A DNA stretch of 23,571 bases, taken from positions 1 through 23,571 of the forward strand of contig JAFGFV010000269.1 of the NCBI GenBank assembly GCA_016930895.1. Reading direction: 5' to 3'. The first letter of the stretch is position 1, and each line of letters begins with the position of its first letter. The notes beneath the pieces were generated by a model, which did no database searches, had not been told where the DNA came from, and saw only the letters and a list, made by a program, of their open reading frames with translations. Positions 7,483 to 16,737 of this stretch are shown here, piece after piece. Made by a program: the position numbers and the translations under genes. Source of the DNA: Spirochaetales bacterium. Its GTDB lineage: Bacteria; Spirochaetota; Spirochaetia; SZUA-6; DRHE01.

Positions 7483-9621
7483 ATGGGGAACAACGACAAG
7501 AAGACGCTCATCATCGTAGAATCACCCGCCAAGGCCAAGACCATCCAGAAATACCTGGGTCCCGGCTACCAGGTGGAGGCCTCCATGGGCCACCTGGTGG
7601 ACCTGCCCAAGTCGAGGCTGGCCATCGACGTGGACAACGACTTCGAGCCCGAGTACATCACGATTCGCGGCAAGGCCAAGATCCTGAACGGCCTTCGGCA
7701 GGCCGCCGGCAAGTCCGGCCGCGTGCTCCTGGCCTCGGACAACGACCGGGAGGGGGAGGCAATCTCCTACCACCTGCGCAACGCTCTGCAGAGTAAGCTT
7801 CCGCAGCTGCCCATCGGCCGGATCGCCTTCAACGAGATCACCCCCGAGGTGATCCGGGAGGCGGTGTCGCACCCTCGGGAGATCGACACGGACAAGGTCA
7901 ACGCCCAGAAGGCCCGCAGGCTGCTGGACAGGTTGGTGGGGTACCACCTTTCTCCGATCCTCTGGAAAAAGGTCAAGAACGGACTCTCGGCGGGGCGCGT
8001 CCAATCCGTGGCGCTGCGCCTGCTGTGCGAGCGCGAGGAAGAGGTCGAGCGCTTCGTCCCCGAGGAATACTGGTCCCTGGAAGTGGAGCTCGCCAAGGGA
8101 AAAGGGAGCTTCAGGGCCATGCTGACCGAGTACGGGGGCGAGAAGCCCGTGCTCAGGTGCCACGCCGACACCCTGCGGATCATCGAGGAGCTGCAGCAAG
8201 CCGCCGGGGGCGCGGCAGAGGACGGCGCGGGTGCGAGCTTTACCGTCGCGGAGGTCCGGAACACGGAAAAGACCCTGCGCCCGCGGGCCCCCCTGACGAC
8301 CTCGAAGCTGCAGCAGGAGGCGGCCAACCGATTGGGCTTTACCTCCCGCAGGACCATGCAGATCGCCCAGTCCCTCTACGAGGGCGTGGACGTGGGCCAG
8401 GGGCCCGTGGGCCTGATCACCTACATGCGCACCGATTCGACCCGCATCTCGGACACCGCGCTGGCGGAGGTCCGGGAGCTGATCGGCCGGTTGTACCCCG
8501 AGGAGCTGCCCCCGGAACCGGTGCTCTACACCCCCGCCCAGAAGGCCCAGGACGCCCACGAGGCGATACGCCCGACGTACGTGGGTCTCACCCCGGCGGA
8601 GCTCAAGCCCCACCTGAGCCCCGAACAGCACAAGCTATATGCCTTGATCTGGGAGCGCTTCGTGAGCTCCCAGATGCTGCCCGCCCGGACGCTGACCACC
8701 AGCGTCGACATCACCGCCGGCAAGGCGCTGTTCCGGGCCAGCTCGACCCGGGTGGTGTTTCCGGGGTTCCAGCGGGCCCTCAAGCTGCTCGCTTCCAAGG
8801 ACTCCGGCAAAGCCGTGCCGGCGCTGGAGGTGGGAGAGAGCCTGCAGGTCCTGCGCTTTCACCCCGAGCAGCACTTCACCTCCGGGCCGGCCCGGTACAC
8901 GGACGCCTCCATCATCAAGGCTCTCGAAGAAAAAGGGATCGGGCGCCCTTCCACCTATGCGCCCACCATCTCGGTTCTCCTGGATCGGTACTACGTGGTG
9001 CGCAAGAGCCGCCAGCTGGTTCCCACCCAGCTGGGACGGATCATCAACAACCTGCTGGTCTCCGAGTTCCCCGAGCTGGTCAACGAGAACTTTACCGCCC
9101 GGATGGAGCGCCGGCTGGACGACGTGGAGAGCCACCGGGAGCCTTGGAGCAACCTGGTGCGAGAGTTCTACAGCGGGTTCAAGCCCCAGGTCGATCACGT
9201 CATGGAGACCCTGGAGTCCATCAAGGGCGTGCTGGACGAGCCCACCGACATGGTCTGCGAGAAGTGCGGGCGGCCCATGGTCAAGAAGCTGGGCCGCTAC
9301 GGCTTCTTCGTGGCCTGCACGGGCTTCCCGGAGTGCCGGAACACCAAGCCCGTGCCGCTGGCCGACTGCCCGCGACCGGGCTGCGGGGGCAAGATCGTGG
9401 CCCGACGGCGGCAGGGCAGGCGGGGCAAGGAGTTCTACGGCTGCACGAACTACCCGAAGTGCGACTTCGTGACCTACGACAAGCCCACGGCGCAGCGCTG
9501 CCCCAAGTGCGGGCACTTCCTGGTGGAAAAGGAAGACAAACAGCGCGGGAGCTACAAGGCCTGCATCAACCCGGAATGTGACTACCTGCACACGCAGGAA
9601 GCGGAGGACAAGAGTGCCTGA
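7483..9621 (+). CDS. topA: DNA topoisomerase I (type IA)
   Basis: TopA relaxes negative supercoils by cutting one strand and passing the other. The 712-residue protein starts with the TOPRIM domain: IIVESPAKAKTI with E13, then SDNDREGE with D86, D88 and E90 as metal ligands. The catalytic tyrosine is Y314 in ITYMRTDST. The gate domains run to about 570, and three C-terminal four-cysteine zinc ribbons follow from about residue 592 (CEKCG-CTGFPEC, CPRPGC-CTNYPKC, CPKCG-CINPEC). Length is in the normal range for topA with three ribbons. The ATG lies 15 bases after dprA, with only a modest GGGCAGG signal. The 3' end overlaps xerC by 8 bases. In Firmicutes trmFO follows topA; here it does not. Confidence 0.97.
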   Translation: MGNNDKKTLIIVESPAKAKTIQKYLGPGYQVEASMGHLVDLPKSRLAIDVDNDFEPEYITIRGKAKILNGLRQAAGKSGRVLLASDNDREGEAISYHLRNALQSKLPQLPIGRIAFNEITPEVIREAVSHPREIDTDKVNAQKARRLLDRLVGYHLSPILWKKVKNGLSAGRVQSVALRLLCEREEEVERFVPEEYWSLEVELAKGKGSFRAMLTEYGGEKPVLRCHADTLRIIEELQQAAGGAAEDGAGASFTVAEVRNTEKTLRPRAPLTTSKLQQEAANRLGFTSRRTMQIAQSLYEGVDVGQGPVGLITYMRTDSTRISDTALAEVRELIGRLYPEELPPEPVLYTPAQKAQDAHEAIRPTYVGLTPAELKPHLSPEQHKLYALIWERFVSSQMLPARTLTTSVDITAGKALFRASSTRVVFPGFQRALKLLASKDSGKAVPALEVGESLQVLRFHPEQHFTSGPARYTDASIIKALEEKGIGRPSTYAPTISVLLDRYYVVRKSRQLVPTQLGRIINNLLVSEFPELVNENFTARMERRLDDVESHREPWSNLVREFYSGFKPQVDHVMETLESIKGVLDEPTDMVCEKCGRPMVKKLGRYGFFVACTGFPECRNTKPVPLADCPRPGCGGKIVARRRQGRRGKEFYGCTNYPKCDFVTYDKPTAQRCPKCGHFLVEKEDKQRGSYKACINPECDYLHTQEAEDKSA
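9601..9608 (+). promoter_or_regulatory. Ribosome binding site favouring GTG 9614 as the xerC start
   Basis: GCGGAGGA sits five bases before GTG 9614. An upstream in-frame ATG at 9578 would add twelve residues (MTTCTRRKRRTR) read from the topA zinc-ribbon tail and has no comparable signal, so the GTG is preferred. Confidence 0.55.
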
Positions 9622-10534
9622 GGACGGCGCCGCCGATCAGTATCTCAAGTACCTCGAGCACGTGCGTCATCTGTCGGCCAACACCATCGCGGCCTATCGC
9701 CGGGACATCGCGGCCTTCCGGGGTTACCTGCGTGGCTGCGGCCTCGCGGAATCGGACCTCCCGGAGTCCGCGGTGCGCGGTTTCGTGGCCGAATGCTTCA
9801 GAAAGGGACTCTCCGCCCGCTCGGTCAACCGCGTGCTCTCCGCCCTGCGGGGCTACTACCGCTTCCGGCAGAAGGTGATCCACGACCGCGCCAATCCCTT
9901 TGCTCCGGTGCGGTCACTGAGGACGGGCAGGCCCCTGCCGTCGTTCCTGTTCGAGGAGGAGGTGGCGAAGCTCCTGGACCGGGAAGGGGGGGATTTCTGG
10001 CGGCTGCGGGACCGGCTGATCCTGGAGCTCCTGTACTCCACCGGCTGCCGGGTCTCCGAGCTCACGGGGATCGACCTGGACCACTTGGCGCCCAGGGACG
10101 GCGCGCTGCGGGTGTTGGGCAAGGGAAACAAGGAGCGGCTCGTGTTCTTGGGCCGCCCGGCGCGGGAACTGTTGCGGGAGTACCTGACCCGGCGGGGGGC
10201 GGTGCTGGCACAGCTGGGCCGCGGTCGGGAGGAGCGGGCCTTGCTCCTGAATCGCCGCGGAGGACGCCTGACCCCTCGCGGTGTTCAGCAGCTCCTGCAG
10301 CGGATGGTGGGCGAGGCCGGGCTCGACAAGCCGGTTTCGCCGCACACCTTTCGGCACAGCTTTGCCACCCACATTTTGAACCGGGGAGCGGACATCCGGG
10401 TCGTCCAGGAGCTGCTCGGTCACGCCACCTTGTCGACGACCCAGATCTACACGCACCTGGACGTGGAGGGCCTGCGCAGGGTCTACGAACGGGCCCACCC
10501 GCACGCCCGTGAACGGAAGGAGCCAGGCAGATGA
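9614..10534 (+). CDS. xerC: XerC-like tyrosine recombinase
   Basis: This is the second Xer-type recombinase in the window, 306 residues from the GTG start. It has an N-terminal SAM-like domain (about 8-92) and a catalytic domain with R146, K170, H244, R247, H270 and nucleophile Y279. The segment [20 protein letters not shown] and the tail [10 protein letters not shown] resemble XerC from memory, complementing the XerD-like protein at 4820. XerC and XerD act as a heterotetramer at dif under FtsK control. It overlaps topA by 8 bases, and its TGA overlaps the hslV ATG. The order topA-xerC-hslV-hslU is also known in Firmicutes (where xerC is codV), which supports the identification. Confidence 0.92.
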   Translation: MPEDGAADQYLKYLEHVRHLSANTIAAYRRDIAAFRGYLRGCGLAESDLPESAVRGFVAECFRKGLSARSVNRVLSALRGYYRFRQKVIHDRANPFAPVRSLRTGRPLPSFLFEEEVAKLLDREGGDFWRLRDRLILELLYSTGCRVSELTGIDLDHLAPRDGALRVLGKGNKERLVFLGRPARELLREYLTRRGAVLAQLGRGREERALLLNRRGGRLTPRGVQQLLQRMVGEAGLDKPVSPHTFRHSFATHILNRGADIRVVQELLGHATLSTTQIYTHLDVEGLRRVYERAHPHARERKEPGR

Positions 10535-11091
10535 GCGTGAACCGGGAGACACGGCCGGAGGTGTTCCACGGAACTACGATCGTGGCGGTGCGCAGGGACG
10601 GTAGGGTGGCCATGGGCGGCGACGGCCAGGTGACCATCGGCAACACCATCATGAAGAGCCGGGCGCGGAAGATCCGCAGGATCTTCGACGGTCGGATCGT
10701 CGTGGGCTTCGCCGGAGCCACGGCCGACGCCTTCACCCTGTTCGAGCGCTTCGAGGGGCGGATCAAGGAGTACGGGGGGGACCTGCGTCGATCGGCGGTC
10801 GAGCTGGCCAAGGACTGGCGCACGGACCGGGTGCTGCGCCGCCTGGAGGCCATGCTCCTGGTGGCGGACCGAAAGGACATGCTGCTGATCTCGGGCACCG
10901 GGGACGTGGTGGATCCCGAGGAGGACGTGATCGCCATCGGCTCCGGAGGCAGCTTTGCCTACGCCGCGGCGCGGGCATACCTGGACAGCTCGAGCTACGG
11001 AGCGCGGGAGATCGTCGAGCGCTCTCTGCGGATCGCTTCGGAGATCTGCATCTATACGAATGACGAAATCGCAGTCGAGGAGTTGGAATGA
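10531..11091 (+). CDS. hslV: HslV (ClpQ) protease subunit of HslVU
   Basis: HslV forms the double-hexamer threonine protease core that degrades proteins unfolded by HslU. The 186-residue protein has a 14-residue N-terminal stretch before [20 protein letters not shown], so T15 after HG should be the nucleophile exposed by autocleavage. In E. coli, by contrast, only the initiator Met is removed. The [15 protein letters not shown] block and the [16 protein letters not shown] block are typical. The start overlaps the xerC stop as ATGA with an AAGGAG about eight bases upstream, and the stop overlaps the hslU start in the same way, so the three genes are probably translationally coupled. Confidence 0.96.
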   Translation: MSVNRETRPEVFHGTTIVAVRRDGRVAMGGDGQVTIGNTIMKSRARKIRRIFDGRIVVGFAGATADAFTLFERFEGRIKEYGGDLRRSAVELAKDWRTDRVLRRLEAMLLVADRKDMLLISGTGDVVDPEEDVIAIGSGGSFAYAAARAYLDSSSYGAREIVERSLRIASEICIYTNDEIAVEELE

Positions 11092-12545
11092 AGCTGGACC
11101 TGGACGAGCTCACCCCGCGACAGATCGTGGAAGAGCTCGACAAGTACATCATAGGGCAGGACAAGGCCAAGAAAGCGGTGGCCATCGCGCTGCGCAACCG
11201 CATGCGCAGGCAGAGACTGTCCGAGGAGATGCGGGACGAGGTTGCGCCCAAGAACATCATCATGATCGGACCCACGGGGGTCGGAAAGACGGAGATAGCC
11301 CGGCGCCTGTCGCGGTTGTGCGGGGCGCCGTTCGTCAAGGTCGAGGCCACCAAGTACACGGAGGTCGGCTACGTGGGGAGGGACGTGGAGTCGATGATCC
11401 GGGACCTGGTGTCGGTGGCCATCTCGATGGTCAAGAGCTCCCTTCAGGAGGAGGTGCGGGAGGAGGCCGAGCGCCGCGCGGAGGAGGCCCTTCTGGATCT
11501 GCTCCTGCCGGGGATCGGCTCGCCCCCCGCCGCCCAGCGATCCGCAGGGGTCCCCGGGCCCGCGGCGCGGCAGCCGGGGGAGGCGGGTGAGCGGCTGGTT
11601 GCGACCGGCCGTCCCGGCGCGGGCGCCGGGAACGCCGGCGCCGCAACCCAGCCGATCGCAAGCGCGTCGAGCGGGACTCGGGAGAAGTTCCGAGAAAAGC
11701 TCAGGGCGGGGGAGCTGGAGGATAAGATCGTCGAGGTCAGCGTCACCCGGAACCAGTTTCCGGCCATCGAGATCTTCTCGGGCACGAGCCTGGAGGAGCT
11801 GGACGTAAACCTCGGCAACCTCGGCAACCTGTTCGGCGGCCGCAAGAAGCGCAAGAAGACCACGGTGGGCAGGGCCCGGGACATCCTCCTGGCCGAGGAG
11901 ATGGACAAGCTGGTGGACATGGACCGGGTGACCGAGCTGGCCGTCCAGAGGGCCGAGCAGATGGGGATCGTGTTCATCGACGAGATGGACAAGATCGCCT
12001 CGCGCCAGAACGTCTCGGGGGTGGACGTCTCCCGGGAGGGGGTGCAGCGGGACATCCTGCCGATCGTGGAGGGCAGCCAGGTCAACACCCGCTACGGCAT
12101 GGTCGACACCTCCCACATCCTCTTCATCGCCGCCGGGGCGTTCCACATGAGCAAGCCCTCGGACCTGATCCCCGAGCTTCAAGGGCGCTTCCCGCTGCGC
12201 GTGGAGCTGCAGCCCCTGACCGGGGAGGACTTCGTCAAGATCCTGACCCAGCCGAAAAACGCCCTCATCAAACAGTACGTGGAGCTGCTCAAGACCGAGG
12301 GGGTGAGCCTGGATTTCGACGAGGGGGCGATCGGCAGGATTGCCGAGATCGCCTCGGAGGTCAACGCGCGCTCGGAGAACATCGGAGCGCGGCGCCTGCA
12401 CACGATCATGGAGGCGCTCCTGGAGGAGGTATCGTTCAACGCCAACGAGATTGCGGGACAGACCGTGCGGATCACCCGCAGCTACGTGGATGAGCGGCTC
12501 GAGGACATCGTGGAGGACCAGGACCTGAGCCGCTTTATACTCTAA
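11088..12545 (+). CDS. hslU: HslU (ClpY) ATPase subunit of HslVU
   Basis: HslU is the AAA+ unfoldase that feeds HslV. The 485-residue protein has Walker A GPTGVGKT at 61-68, Walker [12 protein letters not shown] from about 294, the pore-proximal GYVGRDVES region near 90, and the canonical C-terminus DLSRFIL that docks into HslV. It is longer than the roughly 443-residue E. coli protein. The extra length lies in the intermediate (I) domain at about residues 142-196, an Ala/Gly/Pro-rich, probably disordered stretch before [16 protein letters not shown]. The start overlaps hslV by four bases and is preceded by GAGGAG. Both hslVU and the adjoining flgB are in the order seen in spirochaetes and Firmicutes. 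Confidence 0.96.
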   Translation: MKLDLDELTPRQIVEELDKYIIGQDKAKKAVAIALRNRMRRQRLSEEMRDEVAPKNIIMIGPTGVGKTEIARRLSRLCGAPFVKVEATKYTEVGYVGRDVESMIRDLVSVAISMVKSSLQEEVREEAERRAEEALLDLLLPGIGSPPAAQRSAGVPGPAARQPGEAGERLVATGRPGAGAGNAGAATQPIASASSGTREKFREKLRAGELEDKIVEVSVTRNQFPAIEIFSGTSLEELDVNLGNLGNLFGGRKKRKKTTVGRARDILLAEEMDKLVDMDRVTELAVQRAEQMGIVFIDEMDKIASRQNVSGVDVSREGVQRDILPIVEGSQVNTRYGMVDTSHILFIAAGAFHMSKPSDLIPELQGRFPLRVELQPLTGEDFVKILTQPKNALIKQYVELLKTEGVSLDFDEGAIGRIAEIASEVNARSENIGARRLHTIMEALLEEVSFNANEIAGQTVRITRSYVDERLEDIVEDQDLSRFIL

Positions 12546-12592
12546 TCAGGGGGGGGAGAGCGGCCGACACTAGGAGTTGAGGTTATTGGAGG

Positions 12593-13006
12593 ATGTTTAG
12601 CGGCATGTTCGGAAAAACGGTGGACCTGCTTTCCCGCGGGATGGACGTGGCGGTGCTGCGCCGAAACGTGATCTCCAACAATATCGCCAACGCCGAGACT
12701 CCCAACTTCAAGCGGACCACGGTCAACTTCGAGGCCTCGCTGCGTCGGGCCCTGGATTCGGAAAAGGTGGTTCCGCCTCGGCAGTTCGCTACCCACCCAC
12801 GGCACATCCCGTTCCACCGGACGGTGGACTACCGTACCGTGCGCCCGCGCCTGGTCCTGGACTACCTGACCACCGCCAAGAACAACGGGAACAACGTGGA
12901 CATCGAGGAAGAGGGGATGCTGGCCCTCCAGAACCAGCTGCTGTACCAGACCATGGCCACGGCCGTGAGCGGGCAGTACGGCCTGGTCAATCTGGTGCTC
13001 CGGTAG
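12593..13006 (+). CDS. flgB: FlgB flagellar proximal rod protein
   Basis: FlgB is a rod component exported by the flagellar type III system and placed between MS ring and distal rod. The 137-residue protein has the rod/hook N-terminal signature MDVAVLRRNVISNNIANAET followed by PNFKR, and the C-terminal heptad-like end VSGQYGLVNLVLR. Two starts are possible: ATG 12593, with a GGAGG directly touching it, or ATG 12605, twelve bases after the same GGAGG, giving 133 residues (MFGKTVDLL). Family N-termini from memory fit the shorter form at least as well. It opens the flagellar cluster 47 bases after hslU; no clear promoter is visible in that gap. Confidence 0.94.
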   Translation: MFSGMFGKTVDLLSRGMDVAVLRRNVISNNIANAETPNFKRTTVNFEASLRRALDSEKVVPPRQFATHPRHIPFHRTVDYRTVRPRLVLDYLTTAKNNGNNVDIEEEGMLALQNQLLYQTMATAVSGQYGLVNLVLR

Positions 13007-13035
13007 GCGCCGGGACCTGCCCCGGGAGGAGATCG

Positions 13036-13494
13036 ATGGGACTGTTTTCGAGCATCAACACGGCGGCCACCGGCCTGACGGCGGAGCGCACGCGGCTGGA
13101 TGTCATCGCCGACAACATCGCCAATGTCAACACCACCCGCACCACCGAGGGGGGGCCGTTCCGCAGGAGCCGGGTGGTGTTCAGGCCCCGGGTCTCCCAG
13201 CCGTACTGGAGGAGCCCGTTTTTGCCGGAGTATCTGAAGGCCGAAATCGGACAGGGCGTGCGGGTGACCAGGGTCGAGAAGGACTACGACGCCAAGCCGC
13301 GGCTGGTGTATGACCCGACCCATCCCGATGCGATCAAGTCGGGGCCGCGGCAGGGGTACGTGGAGTACCCGAACGTGAACGTCGTGCAGGAAATGGTGGA
13401 CATGATCTCCGCCTCGCGGGCCTATGAGGCCAACGTGTCGATCATCAACGGCAGCCGAAGCATGTTCCTGCGGGCGCTGGAGATCGGGAGGTAA
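13036..13494 (+). CDS. flgC: FlgC flagellar proximal rod protein
   Basis: FlgC is the second proximal rod subunit. The 152-residue protein opens with SSINTAATGLTAERTRLDVI followed by ADNIANVNTT, the rod-family signature. It ends with the conserved segment YVEYPNVNVVQEMVDMISAS and a helical tail to ALEIGR. Length is normal. ATG 13036 has GGGAGGAG about six bases upstream. It lies 29 bases after flgB and 5 bases before fliE, consistent with one transcript. The gene has no anomalies. Confidence 0.96.
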   Translation: MGLFSSINTAATGLTAERTRLDVIADNIANVNTTRTTEGGPFRRSRVVFRPRVSQPYWRSPFLPEYLKAEIGQGVRVTRVEKDYDAKPRLVYDPTHPDAIKSGPRQGYVEYPNVNVVQEMVDMISASRAYEANVSIINGSRSMFLRALEIGR

Positions 13495-13499
13495 CCGGA

Positions 13500-13835
13500 G
13501 TGAATCTGCTTTCAGCGTCGAGGCTGTCCGGGCACGTGATCGAGCTGGCCAGGACCGACCCGCGCCATCTGAGCTCCAGCCTAATGCCTAAAACCACGGC
13601 GGCAGCGGGGCCGGAGGAAGGATTCGGGCGGGCCCTGGCAGCCGCCCTGGGGCAGGTCAACGACCTGCAGACCCGCAGCATGGACATGGCCCAGGCCATG
13701 ATCACGGACCCGGATTCCGTGGACATCCACGACGTGACCATCGCCCTGGCGGAGGCGAACCTGTCGCTCTCCATGACCAAGGCGATCATGGACCGGGCCA
13801 TCAGGGCGTATCAGGAGATCATCAACGTGAGGTGA
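13500..13835 (+). CDS. fliE: FliE flagellar hook-basal body protein (MS ring-rod junction)
   Basis: FliE joins the MS ring to the rod and helps rod proteins cross during export. The 111-residue protein has the conserved C-terminal half with DIHDVTIALAEANLSLSMTK and the ending RAIRAYQEIINVR. The start is GTG 13500, served by GGGAGG at 13486-13491 inside the end of flgC. The N-terminal half is variable, as is usual for FliE. It is followed by the largest gap of the flagellar cluster, about 100 bases, before fliF. Confidence 0.95.
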   Translation: MNLLSASRLSGHVIELARTDPRHLSSSLMPKTTAAAGPEEGFGRALAAALGQVNDLQTRSMDMAQAMITDPDSVDIHDVTIALAEANLSLSMTKAIMDRAIRAYQEIINVR

Positions 13836-13850
13836 TCGGGGTTTGCCGGC

Positions 13851-13876
13851 CGCTGAGCGAGGCGCGGCGAGCAGCG
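13851..13876 (+). other. Weak inverted repeat in the fliE-fliF gap
   Basis: The 99-base gap 13836-13934 contains CGCTG and CAGCG as inverted arms (13851-13855 and 13872-13876), with two further possible inner base pairs after two mismatches and a loop of about eight bases. No T-run follows, so it is not a standard terminator. It could be a processing or regulatory hairpin or chance in GC-rich DNA. Nothing else in the gap is recognisable except the fliF ribosome binding site GGGAGGGG. Confidence 0.2.
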
Positions 13877-13934
13877 AGGAGCGAAACAGGACTGACGACG
13901 GCACCGTGAGCTGGTTCAACCTTGGGAGGGGACA

Positions 13935-15644
13935 ATGAACGAGTGGCTTAAGCAGCTGATAGGTCAAATCAAGACTCTCTGGGGCAAGTGGACGGCGACC
14001 CAGAAGATCATCCTCTTTTCGGTCGTCGGGGTGGCCATCCTGGCGATCGTTCTGATTGCGGTGTTCAGCGCTGCCCCCAGCATGGTGGCGCTGATCGGCA
14101 CTCCGGTCACCGACCCGAACAACCTGGACCGCATCGTGGCGGTCCTCGACGAGGAAGGGGTTACCTACCGGGTCGGCCCTGACAGCATGATCTACGTCCA
14201 GGACGACGCCACCGCCCGGCGGATCCGCACGATCCTGATACGGGAGGACCTGATTCCCCCGCGCACCGACCCCTGGGCGATCTTCGACGTGGAGCGGTGG
14301 ACCATCACGGACTTCGAGCGGGACGTGAACCTGCGCCGGGCGATCACCCGGCAGCTGGAGAGTCACATCCTGGCCCTCGACGACGTGGACGCGGTCAGCG
14401 TCACCCTGGTCGTTCCGCAGGCGGAACTGTTCGTGGAGGACCAGAACCCGGTCACCGCCTCGGTAATCATCACCCCCAAACCCGGATCGGACATCGCCAC
14501 CAGCCGCAAGAAGATCGAGGGCATCGTCAAGCTGATCAAGCTCGCGGTGGCGGGACTGGCGGAAGAGAACATCGTCATCACCGATCAGAACGGCCTGGTG
14601 CTCAACGACTTCGAGGGGCTCGAGGACGTGGACCGCATCGAGGTCGCGCGGCGGGAGATCCGCACCAAGAAGGAGCTGGAGCAGCAGTACAAGGCGGAGA
14701 TCCTGAAGGCGCTGCGGGGAATCTTCGGGGGCGATCGGGTGGAAATCGTCAAGCTGGACATCGCCCTCGACATGTCCAAGCAGACGGTGAACACCGAAGA
14801 GCACTTCCCGATCACGATGAAGAAGGACAACCCCCGCACTCCCTTCGACGACTCGCAGGTGGTGCCGTCGATTACCCTCTCGAAGGAGATCCAGGAGGAG
14901 CACTTCGAGGGGACCGGGTTTAACCCGGAGGGACCCCCGGGGCAGGAGGGCCAGACCCCCCCCGCCTACAAGGATCTTTCCAACCTGGTCGGCAAGTACG
15001 ACCAGTCTTCGCTCATCCAGAACGAGGTGGTCAACAAGAAGAACATCTACGAAGAAAAGAGCCCTTGGAGCATCAGCAGGATCACTGCGGGCGTGGCTAT
15101 TGATGGAGTGTGGCGCCGGGTATACAATGAAAAAGGACAGCCGGTGCTCAAGCCCGACGGCAGCCTGGAACGGGAGTACGTCCCCGTGAGCGAGGAGGAT
15201 CTGAAGAAGGCCGAAAGCCTCATCCGGGACGCCATCGGGTTCAGCCGCGACCGAGGAGATTCCGTCACGGTGGAGCACATCCAGTTCGACCGGATGGCGC
15301 AGTTTTCGGCCGAGGACTCGGAGTTCCGGCGCCGGCAGCAGGTTCGCACGACCATCATCTCCGTGCTGATCGGCATCGGCGCGATCATCTTTTTCATCAT
15401 CCTGTACAGGCTCATCGCCAAGGAGATGGAACGCCGCCGGCGCCTGCGCGAAGAGGAGCTGGCGCGGCAGCATCAGGCCATGCGCGAGGCTGCGTTGAGG
15501 CGGGCGGAGGAGGAGGCTCCGGAGGTGGAGCTGTCCGTGGAAGAACGGGCCCGCATGGAGATGCAGGAGAACGCCGTGAACATGGCGCGGGAGCATCCCG
15601 AGGACGTGGCCCAGCTGATCCGAACCTGGTTGCTGGAGGAGTAG
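13935..15644 (+). CDS. fliF: FliF flagellar MS-ring protein
   Basis: FliF assembles the MS ring that houses the export gate and carries the switch. The 569-residue protein has a first membrane helix at about 24-44 and ring-building periplasmic domains, including the YscJ/FliF-type part with ITRQLESHILALDDVDAVSV near 137. A variable, Pro/Gly-containing region at about 320-350 precedes a second membrane helix at about 472-492. The cytoplasmic tail is charged, and its end (about 545-569, NAVNMAREHPEDVAQLIRTW followed by LLEE) is the FliG-binding segment. ATG 13935 follows GGGAGGGG by four bases. It lies immediately upstream of fliG, three bases apart. Confidence 0.97.
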   Translation: MNEWLKQLIGQIKTLWGKWTATQKIILFSVVGVAILAIVLIAVFSAAPSMVALIGTPVTDPNNLDRIVAVLDEEGVTYRVGPDSMIYVQDDATARRIRTILIREDLIPPRTDPWAIFDVERWTITDFERDVNLRRAITRQLESHILALDDVDAVSVTLVVPQAELFVEDQNPVTASVIITPKPGSDIATSRKKIEGIVKLIKLAVAGLAEENIVITDQNGLVLNDFEGLEDVDRIEVARREIRTKKELEQQYKAEILKALRGIFGGDRVEIVKLDIALDMSKQTVNTEEHFPITMKKDNPRTPFDDSQVVPSITLSKEIQEEHFEGTGFNPEGPPGQEGQTPPAYKDLSNLVGKYDQSSLIQNEVVNKKNIYEEKSPWSISRITAGVAIDGVWRRVYNEKGQPVLKPDGSLEREYVPVSEEDLKKAESLIRDAIGFSRDRGDSVTVEHIQFDRMAQFSAEDSEFRRRQQVRTTIISVLIGIGAIIFFIILYRLIAKEMERRRRLREEELARQHQAMREAALRRAEEEAPEVELSVEERARMEMQENAVNMAREHPEDVAQLIRTWLLEE

Positions 15645-15647
15645 CCG

Positions 15648-16721
15648 ATGGCCAAGAAGGAGACCCTTTCGCCCACGCTTCCGCCGGGCAAGAAGGCGAC
15701 CCGCGGGGCCGGCGGCCCCAAGAAACAGCTGACCGGGCGCCAGAAGGCGGCCATCTTTATCATCACCCTCGGGCACGAGATCGCGGCCGAGATCTTCAAG
15801 CACCTAAGGGACGACGAAATCGAGCAGCTGACCTTCGAGATCGCCCGCAACGAGCATATCGACCCGGCCGACCGGGACCAGGTGCTGATGGAGTTCCAGG
15901 AGCTGATGATGGCCCAGGACTTCATCGCCACCGGCGGCATCGAGTACGCCCGGGAGCTCCTCGAGAAGTCCGTGGGCAGCCAGAAGGCGGTGGATATCAT
16001 CAACCGCCTGACCAGCTCCCTGCAGGTCAGGCCCTTCGACTTTATTCGACGCACCGATCCGGCGCACCTGTTGAACTTCATCCAGCAGGAGCATCCCCAG
16101 ACCATCGCCCTCATCCTGGCGTACCTGGAGCCCAACAAGGCCTCGGTCATCCTGGGCAGCCTGCCCACGGAGGTGCAGTCCGACGTGGCCAAACGCATCG
16201 CCACCATGGACCGCACCTCTCCCGAGGTGCTTCGGGAGGTGGAGCGGGTCCTGGAGAAGAAGCTCTCGACCCTTTCCTCCGAGGACTACACGGCCGCCGG
16301 CGGCGTGGAGAGCATCGTGGAGATTCTGAACCTGGTCGATCGCTCCACGGAGAAGGGGATCATCGAGCGCCTGGAAGAGGAAGACCCGGAGCTGGCCGAG
16401 GACATCAAGAAGCGGATGTTCGTGTTCGAGGACATCGTCCTGCTGGACGACCGGGCGATCCAGAAGGTCCTGCGGGAGGTGGACACCACCGAGCTGGCCA
16501 AGGCCCTCAAGGCGGTCGACTCGGAGGTGCAGGACAAGATCTTCCGCAACATGTCCAAACGCGCCGCCACCCTGCTCAAGGAGGACATGGACTACATGGG
16601 CCCGATCCGTCTGAAGGACGTCGAGGAGGCCCAGCAGCGCATCGTGTCCATCATCCGCAAGCTGGAAGAGCAGGGAGAGATCGTGGTGGCCCGCGCGGGC
16701 GAGGACGAGCTGGTCGTCTAG
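15648..16721 (+). CDS. fliG: FliG flagellar motor switch protein
   Basis: FliG transmits stator torque to the rotor and binds FliF and FliM. The 357-residue protein has a Lys/Pro-rich lead-in of about 30 residues, then the N domain (GRQKAAIFIITLGHEIAAEI). The middle domain contains EHPQTIALILAYLEP near 146. The C domain has the charged torque region LLDDRAIQKVLREVD (D267, D268, R269 and on) and ends in DMDYMGPIRLKDVEEAQQRI and IIRKLEEQGEIVVA. Charged residues typical of the torque helix are retained. Spirochaetes often carry two FliG proteins; the copy in this operon would correspond to the motor FliG (FliG2). The start follows GGAGGAG at the end of fliF. Confidence 0.97.
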   Translation: MAKKETLSPTLPPGKKATRGAGGPKKQLTGRQKAAIFIITLGHEIAAEIFKHLRDDEIEQLTFEIARNEHIDPADRDQVLMEFQELMMAQDFIATGGIEYARELLEKSVGSQKAVDIINRLTSSLQVRPFDFIRRTDPAHLLNFIQQEHPQTIALILAYLEPNKASVILGSLPTEVQSDVAKRIATMDRTSPEVLREVERVLEKKLSTLSSEDYTAAGGVESIVEILNLVDRSTEKGIIERLEEEDPELAEDIKKRMFVFEDIVLLDDRAIQKVLREVDTTELAKALKAVDSEVQDKIFRNMSKRAATLLKEDMDYMGPIRLKDVEEAQQRIVSIIRKLEEQGEIVVARAGEDELVV

Positions 16722-16737
16722 AGCGAAGAGAGGGGCC

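Noticed and set aside
4820..10534. Recombinases as marks of an integrated mobile element or genomic island
   Set aside because: Both are of housekeeping Xer length and motif type, lie among core genes, and no attachment repeats, excision gene or phage genes are present.
12546..12592. A promoter for the flagellar operon before flgB
   Set aside because: The gap has a G-run and ribosome site, but I see no convincing -35/-10 pair with proper spacing; it remains possible that one lies inside hslU.
13581..15803. A 740-codon open frame on the - strand opposite fliE and fliF
   Set aside because: Same kind of antisense shadow; no family motif, and fliF on the + strand is unambiguous.
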